Shown here piece by piece: positions 44,106 through 55,863 of a DNA stretch of 64,000 nucleotides. The number at the start of each line of letters is the position of its first letter. Positions within the stretch are counted from its first letter, which is position 1. The notes beneath the pieces were generated by a model, which saw nothing but the letters and a program-made list of their open reading frames with translations, was not told the origin of the DNA and searched no databases. Origin of the DNA: JBJKSO01 sp046703825 (GTDB lineage: Bacteria > Chloroflexota > Dormibacteria > Aeolococcales > Bog-877); contig JBJKSO010000087.1 of the NCBI GenBank assembly GCA_046703825.1, positions 71,514 to 135,513 on the forward strand, given 5' to 3'. Made by a program: the position numbers and the translations under genes.

Positions 44106-44618
44106 CTACTTGAGCACCAGCCACTGGCGGCCATCGATCAGCTCGCGCACCGCGTCTCGGTGACCCGAGTGCACCGCGGTCTCGGTGACAACGTGGATCA
44201 GGATCTCGCGAAGATCTCGCAGCCGCCAACTCCCGAAGAGGTCTGCGGGCCACCAGCGCGGTTCGGCATCAATCGCGGTGCCTTCGATCACCTGGTTGGA
44301 CCGCTCGATCTCCTGGCGGTAGCGTTCGAGGACCTGGGCCGCGTCCGTGTCCTCTGCCACCTCCCAGGCGTTCGCCGGCTGATCCGATTCCGGAACCCGG
44401 CCGCCCTCCACCACCTGCCAGAACCAGAAGCGCTCGACGTCGAGGGCGAGGTGCTGCACCAGGCCCACACAGGTCCATCCCGAGGGCAGCAAGCGCCGCC
44501 TCAGCTCGCCCTCCCCCAAGCCCTCAAGGCTCCCCAGTACGTGCTCGCGCTGCCCACGCAGAGCCGCCATCAACGCGGACTTCCCCTCCGGATCGATCCC
44601 GCTGGGTGCGCCTTCCAC
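44106..44618 (-). CDS. DinB-like/DUF664 family protein
   Basis: This 170-residue four-helix-bundle protein has the DinB-type metal ligands: His in LVQHLALDVERFW and the pair in ILIHVVTETAVHSGHRD. Members include mycothiol-dependent S-transferases and proteins of unknown role. It lies 15 nt downstream of a YCII-like gene and is probably co-transcribed with it. Start by GTG 44618. Confidence 0.85.
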   Translation of the reverse strand: MEGAPSGIDPEGKSALMAALRGQREHVLGSLEGLGEGELRRRLLPSGWTCVGLVQHLALDVERFWFWQVVEGGRVPESDQPANAWEVAEDTDAAQVLERYRQEIERSNQVIEGTAIDAEPRWWPADLFGSWRLRDLREILIHVVTETAVHSGHRDAVRELIDGRQWLVLK

Positions 44619-44633
44619 CTCTAGCCTCTGACC

Positions 44634-44984
44634 TCAGACGTCCTCGTCGTCCGCCAACGGCAAAACCTCAAGCGCGAAGCGCGTTGCCAGAGGGTGGGCG
44701 GCGGCGATCGCCACAGCCCGCTCAAGGTCGGGGCAGACCAGCACGTCGAAACCGAGAAGTGCGCCGCTGCTGGCCATGGCCGGAGCTTCGGTCACCTGGG
44801 TCTGCTCTCCCCGGTTCCGGACGACCGGCGCCCGACCCTCGTCAGCGAGTTCACCTGCGGTGACGCGCACGCCCGACTCGTGGGTTCGGTCTACCCAAGA
44901 CCTCACCGCAGCGCCCAGTGCGCCCGGCGGACTTGGATCCGCCGGTACCCCATCGTCGCGGCACACCAGCATCAGACACCTCAC
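44634..44984 (-). CDS. YCII-related domain protein
   Basis: This 116-residue protein shows a ferredoxin-like YCII fold: LMLVCRDDG at the N-terminus and LLGFDVLVCPDLERAVAIAAAHP at the end, typical of the 'DGPFAE'-type sigma-factor-associated YCII proteins. The function is unknown; an ECF sigma-factor partner is not present. ATG 44984 precedes a DinB-like gene on the same strand. Confidence 0.82.
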   Translation of the reverse strand: MRCLMLVCRDDGVPADPSPPGALGAAVRSWVDRTHESGVRVTAGELADEGRAPVVRNRGEQTQVTEAPAMASSGALLGFDVLVCPDLERAVAIAAAHPLATRFALEVLPLADDEDV

Positions 44985-45486
44985 AGAGCACCCCCGACAG
45001 GATCGAGCATGCCATCGTAGGGATTCTTGCAGCTACCCCCCTGGTGGACTGGTGACTCCGCGGTTCCGCGCTCTCACGGACGGCCATCGCGACCGACCGC
45101 CAAACCCCTGACGCCGACCTGGTCGTGGCTGCCGGGACGTCGACTGGACGGCTGCTCGCCGGGCTCAGGATCGATCTGCCGGTTCGGCCATCGCGGAGCA
45201 TTCCTTCGAACCGGGCCGCTGGGTTGCTCTCGCGGAGACACGCCGCTGCAGTGGACGTCTCCACCGGGTGCACCTCCATTCGTCCCGACCTTCACGCGGT
45301 CGCCGGCTCGGTGGCTGCGCTGACCGGGCTTCACATGGCCTGGAGGCATCAGTGGCCACTAGCTAATGCACGCCTCAGGAGCCCGCCTGCCTGCCGGAAG
45401 CCGAGGCCCTGGTCACCGAACGCTGCGCCAGCGGGGGACAGCCCGGAGCAGCTGCAGATCCGAGTTGGCGGGTGCCGAGCCGCGGA
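44985..45486. other. 500-bp region without a recognisable gene
   Basis: Between the YCII gene and a small membrane protein gene, no frame shows protein-like sequence with a ribosome-binding site. No RNA cloverleaf or terminator is evident. Confidence 0.5.
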
Positions 45487-45699
45487 CTAAAGCGGTCCCG
45501 GTGTCCGGCTGCGAAAGCGCCGCATCCCGACACCCGCGAGCACCAGCAGCGACAGCACTCCGCCCCTGATGGCCAGTACCACCGAGTGGTCCACGATCCC
45601 GTAGGCAACCAGGCCGAACCCAAGCAGAAGCACGACGCCGAGGATCAGCAACCGAGCTCGGGGCGATGCGCCACGCAGCAGCCGACCGATAAAGAACAT
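45487..45699 (-). CDS. Small membrane protein (70 aa)
   Basis: ATG 45699 has AGGAGG six bases upstream, fixing the start. The 70 residues contain two hydrophobic helices (LLILGVVLLLGFGLVAYGIV and LAIRGGVLSLLVLAGVGM) with basic flanks. No known domain. It follows the M18 aminopeptidase on the same strand. Confidence 0.7.
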   Translation of the reverse strand: MFFIGRLLRGASPRARLLILGVVLLLGFGLVAYGIVDHSVVLAIRGGVLSLLVLAGVGMRRFRSRTPGPL

Positions 45700-45767
45700 A
45701 CATTCCTCCTCTGGGCCGGCCCATCGTAGCAGTGAGGCTTTGGCCGACGCCGTGCTCAAACCGCGGC

Positions 45768-47063
45768 TTACACCGTTTGGCAGTAGGCGACCAGGGCTCG
45801 AACCAGGTGGTACGGATCCTCGGAGCCAGCCAGCTCCCGGGTGGAATGCATCGCCAGAGCCGGCAGCCCGATGTCAACGGTGGGAACGCCGAGACTGGCG
45901 GCCAAGTGGGGCCCGATGGTGCTGCCACAGGTTAGGTCGCCGCGATGCGAGTACCACTGCACCGGGACATCGGCCCGGCGGCAGGCCGACGCAAAGCGCG
46001 CCGACGTCTCAGCGTCGGTGGCGTAGCGCTGGGCCGAGTTCACCTTGATCGCCGGGCCGTGGTTGAGATGGATCAGATGCGACGGTTCGTAGCGCTCTGG
46101 ATAGTTGGGGTGGACGGCGTGGCCCACGTCCACCGAGACGACCTCGCTGCGGCTCAGCCCCCTCAGGAACTCCTCCCTACCCCCACCGATGGCCAGGCTG
46201 AGCCTCTCCAGCACCCGCGGCAGGAGCTGCCCGGCGGCGCCAGTGGCCGAGACGCTGCCGATCTCCTCGTGGTCGAAGAGCGCCAGCACCACCGGCTTGC
46301 GCGCCGTTCCCGAGGCGGACAGCTCGATCAGGGCACTCAGACCGCAGTAGGACGACAGCAGGTTGTCCAGCCGCGGCGCACTGATGAACTCCCCCTCGCG
46401 ACCCGCCACCGCGGGGGCTTCCAGCGGGTGAAGCATGGCGTCCCAGCTGAGCACCGCCTGAGGCTCTACTCCGAGCTCGGAAGCGAGAAACTCCGCGAAG
46501 CCGGAACTTGTGCTCTCGTCGAGTCCCCACACCGGCAGCAACTGTGTCTGCCGGTTGAGCCGCACTCCCTTGTCGTTCACTTCGGAGTCCAGATGCACTG
46601 CCAGCTGCGGCACCCGAGCCAGCGGACGGCTCACGTCGAAGTGGCGGGTTTCGGGTCCGTCGGCTCCTTCGATCACCGCCCGGCCGGCGACCCCCAGGTC
46701 GCGGTCCAGCCAGGAGTTGAGCAGCGGCTTTCCGTACATCTCCACCGCCAGCTGACGGTATCCCGCCTGCGACAGGTCCGGGTGAGGGCGCACGCGGAGG
46801 TTGGGACTGTCGGTGTGGGCCCCGATGACCAGGCAGCCTCCGTCGGGGGCGGAATCCTGGGGGACCAGCAGCGCCACCAGAGTCCCGCCTTGAATCACAT
46901 ACCAGCGGCTGCCGAGTGGCCATTCGCCGTCCAGGCCGGCTGGCTGGAACCCCGACTCATCGAGCCGGGCGGCCGCACGGCGGCAGGCGTGGTAGGGCGT
47001 CGGCGATGCGGCGATGAAGCCCAGCAACCCCTGGGCCTCTTCAAGAGCAGCTCCGGTCGGCAC
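45768..47063 (-). CDS. apeB: M18 family metallo-aminopeptidase
   Basis: This 431-residue cytosolic di-zinc aminopeptidase prefers acidic or neutral N-terminal residues. Ligands are visible in VIGAHTDSPNLRV (His, Asp), ALFDHEEIGS (Asp/Glu and the catalytic Glu) and MHSTRELAG (C-terminal His). Length is normal. GTG 47063 lies 33 nt downstream of clpB, so it may be expressed with the chaperone genes. Confidence 0.92.
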   Translation of the reverse strand: MPTGAALEEAQGLLGFIAASPTPYHACRRAAARLDESGFQPAGLDGEWPLGSRWYVIQGGTLVALLVPQDSAPDGGCLVIGAHTDSPNLRVRPHPDLSQAGYRQLAVEMYGKPLLNSWLDRDLGVAGRAVIEGADGPETRHFDVSRPLARVPQLAVHLDSEVNDKGVRLNRQTQLLPVWGLDESTSSGFAEFLASELGVEPQAVLSWDAMLHPLEAPAVAGREGEFISAPRLDNLLSSYCGLSALIELSASGTARKPVVLALFDHEEIGSVSATGAAGQLLPRVLERLSLAIGGGREEFLRGLSRSEVVSVDVGHAVHPNYPERYEPSHLIHLNHGPAIKVNSAQRYATDAETSARFASACRRADVPVQWYSHRGDLTCGSTIGPHLAASLGVPTVDIGLPALAMHSTRELAGSEDPYHLVRALVAYCQTV

Positions 47064-47096
47064 CCAGAGATTGTCTCAGCCGCGACCCCGTCGGGG

Positions 47097-49742
47097 TCAG
47101 TCGACCAGGGTGGCCTCGGCTGAGACAACTTCCGGGTTGGGGTCGGAGACCGCGGGCTCGCGACGCAGCTCGAGCCCGGACGGGTCGGCGTCGACGATGA
47201 CTGTGTCGCCCTCAAGAAAGTCGCCCTTGAGCAGGGCCAGGGCCACCTTGTCCCCCAGCTGCCGCTGCAGCACCCGCCGCAACGGCCGGGCGCCGTAGAC
47301 GGGGTCGTATCCCTGCTCGGCCAGCCAGGCAACAGCGGCGGGGAGAACCTGCAGGTTGAGCCGGCGGTCGGCCAGGCGCTCGCCCAGCTGACGCAGCTGC
47401 AGTTCCACGATCCGCTCGATCTGAGCCCGGTTGAGGCGCTGAAACAGGATCACGTCGTCGATGCGGTTCAGAAACTCCGGCCGGAAGTGCTGTCGCAGCT
47501 CCTGCATCACCGCCTCGCGCACCGACTGCTCCTGCCCCTCGCTCGGGTGGTCTGGCAGCTGGGCGATCAAGGGACTGCCCAGGTTGCTGGTCATGATCAC
47601 GACGCAGTTGCTGAAGTCCACCGTCCGGCCCTTGCCGTCGGTGAGACGGCCGTCGTCGAGCAGCTGCAGCAGGATGTTGAACACGTCCGGATGCGCTTTC
47701 TCGATCTCGTCCAGCAGCAGCACCGCAAACGGGCGGCGGCGTACCGCCTCGGTCAAGTGGCCACCCTCGTCATAGCCGACGTAGCCCGGCGGGGCTCCCA
47801 CCAGACGAGCCACCGAGTGCTTCTCCATGTACTCGCTCATGTCCAAGCGCACCATGGCGTCCTCGGAGTCGAAGAGGAACTCCGCCAAAGCGCGCGCCAC
47901 CTCGGTCTTGCCCACTCCGGTCGGCCCCAGGAATATGAAGCTGCCCAGCGGCCGGCGGGGGTCGTTGAGGCCGGCCCGCGCCAGGCGTACCGCGCTGGCT
48001 ACGGCCGTGATCGCCTCATCCTGGCCGACCACCCGCTCGTGCAGGCGGCCCTCCATCTCGAGCAGCTTGTGCATCTCACCCTCGAGCATCCGCTGCACTG
48101 GGATGCCGGTCCAGCGGGAGACCACCTCGGCGACCTCCTCCTCCCCGACCTCCTCTTGGAGCAGGGGCGCGTCGCCCTGGTCGGCCGTGAGTCGGGTCTG
48201 CTGTTGCTCCAGCTGCCTGCGCAGCTCCGTCAGCTTGCCGTAGCGCAGCTCGGCCGCCTTGCCGAAGTCGGCCATCCGCTCTGCCCGCTCCGCCTCGAAG
48301 TTGGCGCGCTCGATCTCCTCCTTGGTCTGGCGGATCACCCCGATCGCCTGCTTCTCCTGCTCCCAGCGCTGGCGCAGGCCCACCGCCTGCTCGCGGAGAT
48401 CAGCCAGCTCGCGCTCCAGATGGACCAGGCGCTCCCGCGAGGCGGCATCAGTTTCCTTGCGCAGCGCCTCGCGCTCGATCTCCAGCTGGCGACCGGCCCG
48501 CTCCACCTGGTCCAGCTCCACCGGCATCGAGTCAATCTCCATGCGCAGGCGGGAAGCCGCCTCGTCCACCAGGTCGATCGCCTTGTCGGGCAGGAACCGG
48601 CCGGAGATGTAGCGGCTCGAGAGCACCGCCGCCGCGACCAAAGCGGAGTCCTTGATCCGCACCCCGTGGTGCACCTCGTAGCGCTCGCGCAGCACGCGCA
48701 GGATGCTGATGGTGTCCTCCACCGAGGGCTCGCCCACGTAGACCGGTTGAAAGCGGCGCTCCAAGGCAGCATCCCGCTCGATGTGCTTGCGGTACTCGTC
48801 GTAGGTGGTGGCGCCGATCGCCCGCAGCTCACCCCGGGCCAGAGCCGGCTTGAGCATGTTGCTGGCGTCCATCGCCCCTTCGGCGGCACCCGCCGCGATC
48901 AGGGTGTGCAGTTCGTCGATGAAAAGGATGATCCGCCCCTCGGCGGAGGTGACCTCTTTGAGCAGAGCCTTGAGCCGGTCCTCGAACTCTCCCCGGTACT
49001 TGGTGCCGGCGACCAGCGAGCCCAGGTCGAGCGCCACCACCCGGCGGTCGCGCAGGGTCTCCGGGACGTCGCCGGAGGCGATCCGCTGGGCTAGGCCCTC
49101 GACGATCGCCGTCTTGCCCACCCCCGGGTCCCCGATCAGCACCGGGTTGTTCTTGGTCCTGCGGGCGAGCACCTGCATGGTGCGGCGGATCTCCTCGTCC
49201 CGGCCGATCACAGGGTCCAACTTGCCGCCACGGGCCTGCTCAGTCAGGTCGCGGGCATACCGCTCCAGCACCTGCAGCTTGTTCTCGGGATTGGGGTCGG
49301 TGACCCGCTGCCCCTGACGCAGCCCCTCGAGCGCGCGCAGGAGCCGCTCCCGGGTGAGGCCGGCGGAGCGGAGCATCCCAGCGGCCGGGCCTCCGGCACC
49401 CGCCAGGCCGAGCAGCAGGTGTTCGGTCGAGCAGTACTCGTCCGAGAGCTGCTCCATCTCCTGCCAAGCCCGTCGCAGCACCTCATCCAGGGAGCGCGAC
49501 ATCTGCGGCTCCGATCCCTGCTGGCGAGGACGCCGCTCCAGCTCGTCCGAGACCCGGGCGCGGACTTGCGCCGGGTCCACCTCCACCTGGCGCAGCAGCG
49601 GCGCCACCACCCCGTCGCTCTGCTGCAGCAAGGCCGAGAGCAGGTGCTCCGGGTCAACCTCGGGATGCTCCAGGGTAGTGGCCAGCTGCTGCGCCTCAGC
49701 CAGCGCCTCCTGGCTTCGCTGGGTGAAGCGGTCAAGACGCAT
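47097..49742 (-). CDS. clpB: ClpB AAA+ disaggregase
   Basis: This cytosolic hexamer rescues aggregated proteins with DnaK. About 881 residues from ATG 49742 (MRLDRFTQRSQEALAEA, with GGAGG upstream). It has two Clp-N repeats, AAA1 with Walker A GDPGVGKTAIVEG, a long M-domain coiled coil (about 400-530), and AAA2 with GPTGVGKTEVARA. DnaK is encoded two genes upstream on the same strand. A GGTATACC element (49774-49781) may be the -10. No CIRCE or HAIR box is seen. Confidence 0.96.
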   Translation of the reverse strand: MRLDRFTQRSQEALAEAQQLATTLEHPEVDPEHLLSALLQQSDGVVAPLLRQVEVDPAQVRARVSDELERRPRQQGSEPQMSRSLDEVLRRAWQEMEQLSDEYCSTEHLLLGLAGAGGPAAGMLRSAGLTRERLLRALEGLRQGQRVTDPNPENKLQVLERYARDLTEQARGGKLDPVIGRDEEIRRTMQVLARRTKNNPVLIGDPGVGKTAIVEGLAQRIASGDVPETLRDRRVVALDLGSLVAGTKYRGEFEDRLKALLKEVTSAEGRIILFIDELHTLIAAGAAEGAMDASNMLKPALARGELRAIGATTYDEYRKHIERDAALERRFQPVYVGEPSVEDTISILRVLRERYEVHHGVRIKDSALVAAAVLSSRYISGRFLPDKAIDLVDEAASRLRMEIDSMPVELDQVERAGRQLEIEREALRKETDAASRERLVHLERELADLREQAVGLRQRWEQEKQAIGVIRQTKEEIERANFEAERAERMADFGKAAELRYGKLTELRRQLEQQQTRLTADQGDAPLLQEEVGEEEVAEVVSRWTGIPVQRMLEGEMHKLLEMEGRLHERVVGQDEAITAVASAVRLARAGLNDPRRPLGSFIFLGPTGVGKTEVARALAEFLFDSEDAMVRLDMSEYMEKHSVARLVGAPPGYVGYDEGGHLTEAVRRRPFAVLLLDEIEKAHPDVFNILLQLLDDGRLTDGKGRTVDFSNCVVIMTSNLGSPLIAQLPDHPSEGQEQSVREAVMQELRQHFRPEFLNRIDDVILFQRLNRAQIERIVELQLRQLGERLADRRLNLQVLPAAVAWLAEQGYDPVYGARPLRRVLQRQLGDKVALALLKGDFLEGDTVIVDADPSGLELRREPAVSDPNPEVVSAEATLVD

Positions 49743-49795
49743 GGCAAACCTCCAAAAGTTCACTCATGGATTCGGTATACCCTGCCCTATCGCCG

Positions 49796-50811
49796 CTAAA
49801 CCGAGGGCTCGGCGAGCCACTCCCGGATTCTCGCCACCGGCTCTCGCGCCGCCCAGAACGGCATGAGGTGTCCCTGACCGGGCACCACCATCAGCGGGAT
49901 CCCCGGATAGTGGCGCAACTGGTCTCGGGCCGGGGCGAGGGGGACATCCGTGTCCTTTTCCCCCCAGACGACTAGGACCCGGCCCGCCAGCAGCCCCAGG
50001 GCGGGCAGCAGCAGGGACTCGGGAGCGAAATGAAACGGGCGCAGCAGCCTGGGGATCGCCTCGAGGTCACCGCCGCGGCCCTGGCGCAGGCCGATCAGGC
50101 GGCGATAGTCGGCGAGTTCCTGCGGAGCCCAGGTCAGCCCCCAGCCGCTCTGCGCCCCGACCAGGCGCGCCACCGGGTCGTCGCGCGCCAAAGCCTTGCG
50201 CAGAAGCCCGCCCAGGATGACCATGATCCCGGGCAGGAGGGAGAAGTTCCACAGCGGCGGCAGGCGTGACGCCACCCCAACCGGGCTGAGCAGGAAGAGG
50301 TGTTCAACCCGGGCTGGCTCTCCGATGGCGTAGGCGGCCGCGGCAAAGCCGCCCAGGGAGTGTCCCAGCAGGTCGAAGCGGTCCAGCCCCATGGCCTCAG
50401 CCACCTGCCCGATGACCCGCCGCCAGGCGGTGCGTGGATGACCCGGAAAGCTCATGGGGTCGCTGAGGCCGGCACCGGGTCGGTCCAGCGCATACACGGT
50501 GTACTCCGGTCGCAGCTCCCGGATCAGGTGGCCGTACTCGCCGGCGCTCGCCGCCAGACCGTGGACCAAGACCAGAGGCCGCGGACCTCCGGGGACCTTG
50601 AGCACGTGGACCCGACCGGCCGAGGTGTGGACGTAGTGGTGTTGGGCGGGCAGCCCAAGCCGATCGAACCAGCGATCCAGCGCCTGCTCCACCTGCCAGA
50701 GCGGAACGTCGCTGACATTGCTCTGTGCGGCCCAGGCCAGCGCTGACAGGTAGCCGGCGGGGAGCAGGACCCCGACCCCAAGCCCGGTCCCAAGACCAAG
50801 CTTGGGCGGGG

Positions 50812-50815
<4 letters not shown>
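49796..50815 (-). CDS. Alpha/beta hydrolase, between dnaK and clpB
   Basis: This 339-residue alpha/beta hydrolase begins with a hydrophobic segment (about residues 8-30), so it may be membrane-attached. Nucleophile Ser lies in LLGHSLGGFAAAAY; the oxyanion region is LVHGLAASAGEYG. The catalytic His is in VVPGQGHLMPF and Asp in VVWGEKDTDVP. ATG 50815 overlaps the dnaK stop by 4 nt (ATGA), so it is translated with dnaK. Substrate unknown; its location inside a chaperone cluster is unusual. Confidence 0.88.
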
Positions 50816-52728
<1,913 letters not shown>

Positions 52729-52782
52729 TGAGTTCTGAACACCTCCAAAGATGAACTTGGATACCTACGACAGGTGATCCGC

Positions 52783-52795
52783 TAGGGTTACCCTA
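52783..52795. promoter_or_regulatory. Dyad upstream of dnaK
   Basis: TAGGGT and ACCCTA (plus strand TAGGGT-T-ACCCTA) are perfect arms around one base, about 55 bp upstream of the dnaK start. CIRCE and HspR (HAIR) boxes were looked for and not seen, so this is the main candidate for heat-shock control of this operon. Confidence 0.4.
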
Positions 52796-52859
52796 CCTCA
52801 GGCGGACTCCCCCCAAACGCCAGGGAACCCCAGGGTGCCCGGCCCGGTGTCCCCCCACC

Positions 52860-53354
52860 ATGACTGACATCCGGCACTCCACCTGCCCCACCCTCTGGCT
52901 GCACGCTGCGCTCGCCGGCGTCATCCTGCTGCTGTGCGCGGTTCTGAGCGTAGCGCTCGCGGGCAACCCCCCCACTACCAACGGGCTGGGGCTGCTGCCA
53001 TCCACCGAGCAGCTGCTGGTGCAGAGCGGGATCACCCTGCAGATGCCGTCGGGCCGGCCCCGCGTCAGCCTCGCGCAGGCGGAGTCGGCCGCGGAGCAGC
53101 AGGGACCTCAGAGCGTGGTGCGGCGTGGATTCCTGGCCACAGTCCAGGGGCCCTTAGCGGACGGGTTGAGCGAGTCCGGGCGACTCTGCTGGGTGGTGTT
53201 TTTGCGCACGAGTCGGAACGCGCTGGGCAACCCGCCGGCCCCGGGCCGGGTCTCGCTCTACGCCGTCCTGGTCGACGCGCGCAGCGGACGCTTCGTGCGC
53301 AGCGTCATCGCGTTCTCCGCAACCGTGCCCCACTCGGGCGTCGGCACTGAGTAG
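52860..53354 (+). CDS. Secreted or membrane-anchored hypothetical protein
   Basis: 164 residues from ATG 52860. One hydrophobic segment (about 14-34) is a signal anchor. The rest, LAQAESAAEQQG then LCWVVFLRTS and YAVLVDARSGRF, resembles a PepSY-like small beta-alpha domain. No Shine-Dalgarno is evident. It is divergent from dnaK and precedes the second GH5 gene on the same strand. Function unknown. Confidence 0.6.
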   Translation: MTDIRHSTCPTLWLHAALAGVILLLCAVLSVALAGNPPTTNGLGLLPSTEQLLVQSGITLQMPSGRPRVSLAQAESAAEQQGPQSVVRRGFLATVQGPLADGLSESGRLCWVVFLRTSRNALGNPPAPGRVSLYAVLVDARSGRFVRSVIAFSATVPHSGVGTE

Positions 53355-53500
53355 CGACGGCCACGCCAGGGGGGAGGACTCCCGCGCCCGCGGTCGCAAG
53401 CCGTAGGGCCGCGCGGCTGACTGGCTGGGTCAGCGGTGGCGCCGCCCAGCAGGCCCGGACCCTCCCCGCCCCGCTGCTGCTGCTCGCCGCCGCCCTGGGC

Positions 53501-54865
53501 GTGCTGGCGGTGGTGGTGCTCCCGCTGCCGCCCCTGGCTGTCCGGGTCCACCCTGACCGGCCCGCGTCCACCGGCCTCGGGTGGCTCTCGACCCGGGGCT
53601 CGCGCATCGTGAACCAGCAGGGAAAGACCCTCATCCTGCGCGGCTTCAACGATGACGAGCTGCTGCAAACGGGCCGCCAGCCGCTGCCACCCCGGCTCAG
53701 CGCTGCGGATGCGCGGCTGATGGAGAGCGAGGGGTTCGACGTGGTGCGATTGCCGATCTCCTGGTCCCTGCTGGAGCCCCGACCCGGGAACTTCAGCACC
53801 GCCTATCTGGACCGGATCCGGGCCGTAGTCAACATGCTGGGCCGCGACGGCATCTACACCGTCTTGGATATGCACACCGAGGACTTCGGAGTGGCCTTTG
53901 GCGGCAGCGGCGCTCCCCGCTGGCTCTACCTTCCCGGGGTTCCCGATTGGCACGTGCCCGGGCTACAGCCGGCCTGGCAGCGCCACCTCTCACCCGCCGT
54001 CAACGCCGCCCTCGCGTTCTTCTGGCTCTACCCCAACTGGCAGCGCCTGTACTGGCAGGCATGGCGCAAAGTGGCCAAGCTCTTCAGGAACGACTCCGCG
54101 CTGGCCGGCTACGACCTCTACAACGAGCCTCACCCGCTGCCGCTGCCGCCCGCCGTCTTCGACACCCGACTGCTGTTCCCCTTCTACGCGCAGGGCATCC
54201 GCCAGATCAGCCGCATCGATCCCAACCACCTGTTCATCCTCGAGGGCGACCTGTTCGGCGGGCTGCCGACCGCGGTCAGGCCACTGCACGCCGCCGATGT
54301 CGTCTGGTCGAGCCACCTGTACGTGGGCAGCCTTCTTCCCCCCGCCTACACCGGCAACCCGAAGCCGCTCCAGAGGGAGTTGCGGCAGAGCCTCAGGGAG
54401 GCGGGGCAAGTGCCCGCTCCCTACTGGACCGGTGAGCTGGGCATCTCCCATGGGAGCCGGATCGCCAAGAGCTGGGCGCGCGCGGAGATCTCGCTCTCGA
54501 ACCGCTATCTCACTGGTTGGGCCTGGTGGGAGTGGGACGACCCCGACGGCTGGGGAGTGCGGCAGAACGGCGGCCCGATCGACCTGGGCTGGCTGCACAC
54601 CCTGGCCCAACCGTACGTCAGAAGCAGCCCCGGCAGGCTTCGCAAGATGTCCTACAGCGTTCGGCGGCGGCTCCTCAAAGCCACCGTGAGCGCGGCATCG
54701 GCCGGGGCGCAGGTGACAGTGGCGTGGCCGCGCTGGCTGGGGCCACCACGGGTCATGTCCGGCTGCGTCCAGGCCATCTCACCCTACCGGCCCAGATCCG
54801 GCCAGTTGCGGCTGCGGCTGAAGAGTCGGAGTTGCGCGTTGAGGATCGCCGCCTCAGCCTCCTAG
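53501..54865 (+). CDS. Glycoside hydrolase family 5, endoglycoceramidase-like (paralogue)
   Basis: 454 residues from GTG 53501. GH5 markers: LILRGFNDDELLQTG, FDVVRLPISWSLLEPRPG, acid/base Glu209 in DLYNEPHPL and nucleophile Glu312 in WTGELGISH. The upstream paralogue is at 4358-5959. In this frame, upstream codons to 53351 encode a hydrophobic stretch (LPAPLLLLAAALGVLAVVVL) but no ATG, GTG or TTG, so the true start may be a CTG or the signal is mis-read. It ends convergently with the Gfo/Idh/MocA gene. Confidence 0.85.
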   Translation: MLAVVVLPLPPLAVRVHPDRPASTGLGWLSTRGSRIVNQQGKTLILRGFNDDELLQTGRQPLPPRLSAADARLMESEGFDVVRLPISWSLLEPRPGNFSTAYLDRIRAVVNMLGRDGIYTVLDMHTEDFGVAFGGSGAPRWLYLPGVPDWHVPGLQPAWQRHLSPAVNAALAFFWLYPNWQRLYWQAWRKVAKLFRNDSALAGYDLYNEPHPLPLPPAVFDTRLLFPFYAQGIRQISRIDPNHLFILEGDLFGGLPTAVRPLHAADVVWSSHLYVGSLLPPAYTGNPKPLQRELRQSLREAGQVPAPYWTGELGISHGSRIAKSWARAEISLSNRYLTGWAWWEWDDPDGWGVRQNGGPIDLGWLHTLAQPYVRSSPGRLRKMSYSVRRRLLKATVSAASAGAQVTVAWPRWLGPPRVMSGCVQAISPYRPRSGQLRLRLKSRSCALRIAASAS

Positions 54866-55863
54866 GCGAGCCGCTCCCAGGCGCCGCTCTGGTGGCTCCG
54901 CCGGCAGGCTTCGATCACCTTCAGGGTGCCTTCCGCCTGACGCGCGCCGGTGAGCACCGGGGTGCCCTTGCGCACCGCCGCGGTAAAGGCCGCCGCCATC
55001 TCCTGGTAAGGGTCCGCTGAGGAAGTGGGGATGCTCTTCGCCGGCTCGCCGGAACCCGGTTCCAGCAGCACCGGTACCGCCTCGCCCCGCCAAGCGGTGA
55101 ACGGTTTGGGGATGGTGAGCGCGGCGTCGGTGCCGATCAACTCCAGCGACTGGTGCTCGGCGGCGGCGAAGCTGCAGAGCAGCTGCGCCCCTACCGGGTG
55201 GTCGCCGGCCGAGAAGTCGAGGGTGAACTCCGCAGTCTCGTCCACCCCCCGGCGCTCCACCAGCCGGGCCACCACCGCCGAGGGGTCGGAACCGGCCAGC
55301 CACCGGCTGACGTTGATCAGGTAGGAGCCGATGTCCAGCAGCGCGCCGCCACCCAGCTCCCGCTCCCAGCGCACCTCGGGCGGCTCGCGCAGCTGGAACA
55401 TGAAGGTGCCCTGGATGTGGCGCAGCCGGCCGATTCGCCCCCGCTCGAGGAGGCCACGGATCTGGGCCCACCTTGGGTGGTAGCGATACATGACCGCCTC
55501 CGCCAGCACCAGGCCCGCCCGGACCGCAGCGGCGCCCATCTCCGCTGCCTCGTCACCGGTTAGGGCGAGCGGCTTCTCGCAGAGCACGTGCTTGCCCGCC
55601 TTGAGCGCCAGCAGCGTCCAGGGCTTGTGCAGAGAATTGGGCAGGGGGATGTAGACCGCGTCCACGTCCCTGCCCAGCGCCGCCTTGTAGCTCCCGACCA
55701 CCCGCGCTATGGCGTAGCGCTCGGCCAGCTCGCGCGCCCGCTCCCGGTCGCGGCTGGCCAGCACCGAGACCGTGCCGCCGGCAGCCAGGATCGCCGGGAT
55801 CATGGCGCGGTCGGCAATCCTGGCTGCCCCCAGCACCCCCCAGCGGAGTGGCGCGTCGCTCAA
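54862..55863 (-). CDS. Gfo/Idh/MocA family NAD(P)-dependent oxidoreductase
   Basis: 333 residues. The Rossmann opening WGVLGAARIADRAMIPAI and the active-site ALKAGKHVLCEKPLAL (catalytic Lys) are clear, followed by the alpha/beta sheet domain. Members oxidise sugars and inositols. TTG 55863 overlaps the stop of the ThuA-Gfo/Idh/MocA gene by four bases (TTGA), so they are translated together. The convergent GH5 partner points to a sugar substrate. Confidence 0.92.
   Translation of the reverse strand: MSDAPLRWGVLGAARIADRAMIPAILAAGGTVSVLASRDRERARELAERYAIARVVGSYKAALGRDVDAVYIPLPNSLHKPWTLLALKAGKHVLCEKPLALTGDEAAEMGAAAVRAGLVLAEAVMYRYHPRWAQIRGLLERGRIGRLRHIQGTFMFQLREPPEVRWERELGGGALLDIGSYLINVSRWLAGSDPSAVVARLVERRGVDETAEFTLDFSAGDHPVGAQLLCSFAAAEHQSLELIGTDAALTIPKPFTAWRGEAVPVLLEPGSGEPAKSIPTSSADPYQEMAAAFTAAVRKGTPVLTGARQAEGTLKVIEACRRSHQSGAWERLA

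Noticed and set aside
49743..49795. CIRCE or HspR (HAIR) element before clpB.
   Set aside because: Neither TTAGCACTC-N9-GAGTGCTAA nor CTTGAGT-N7-ACTCAAG is present.
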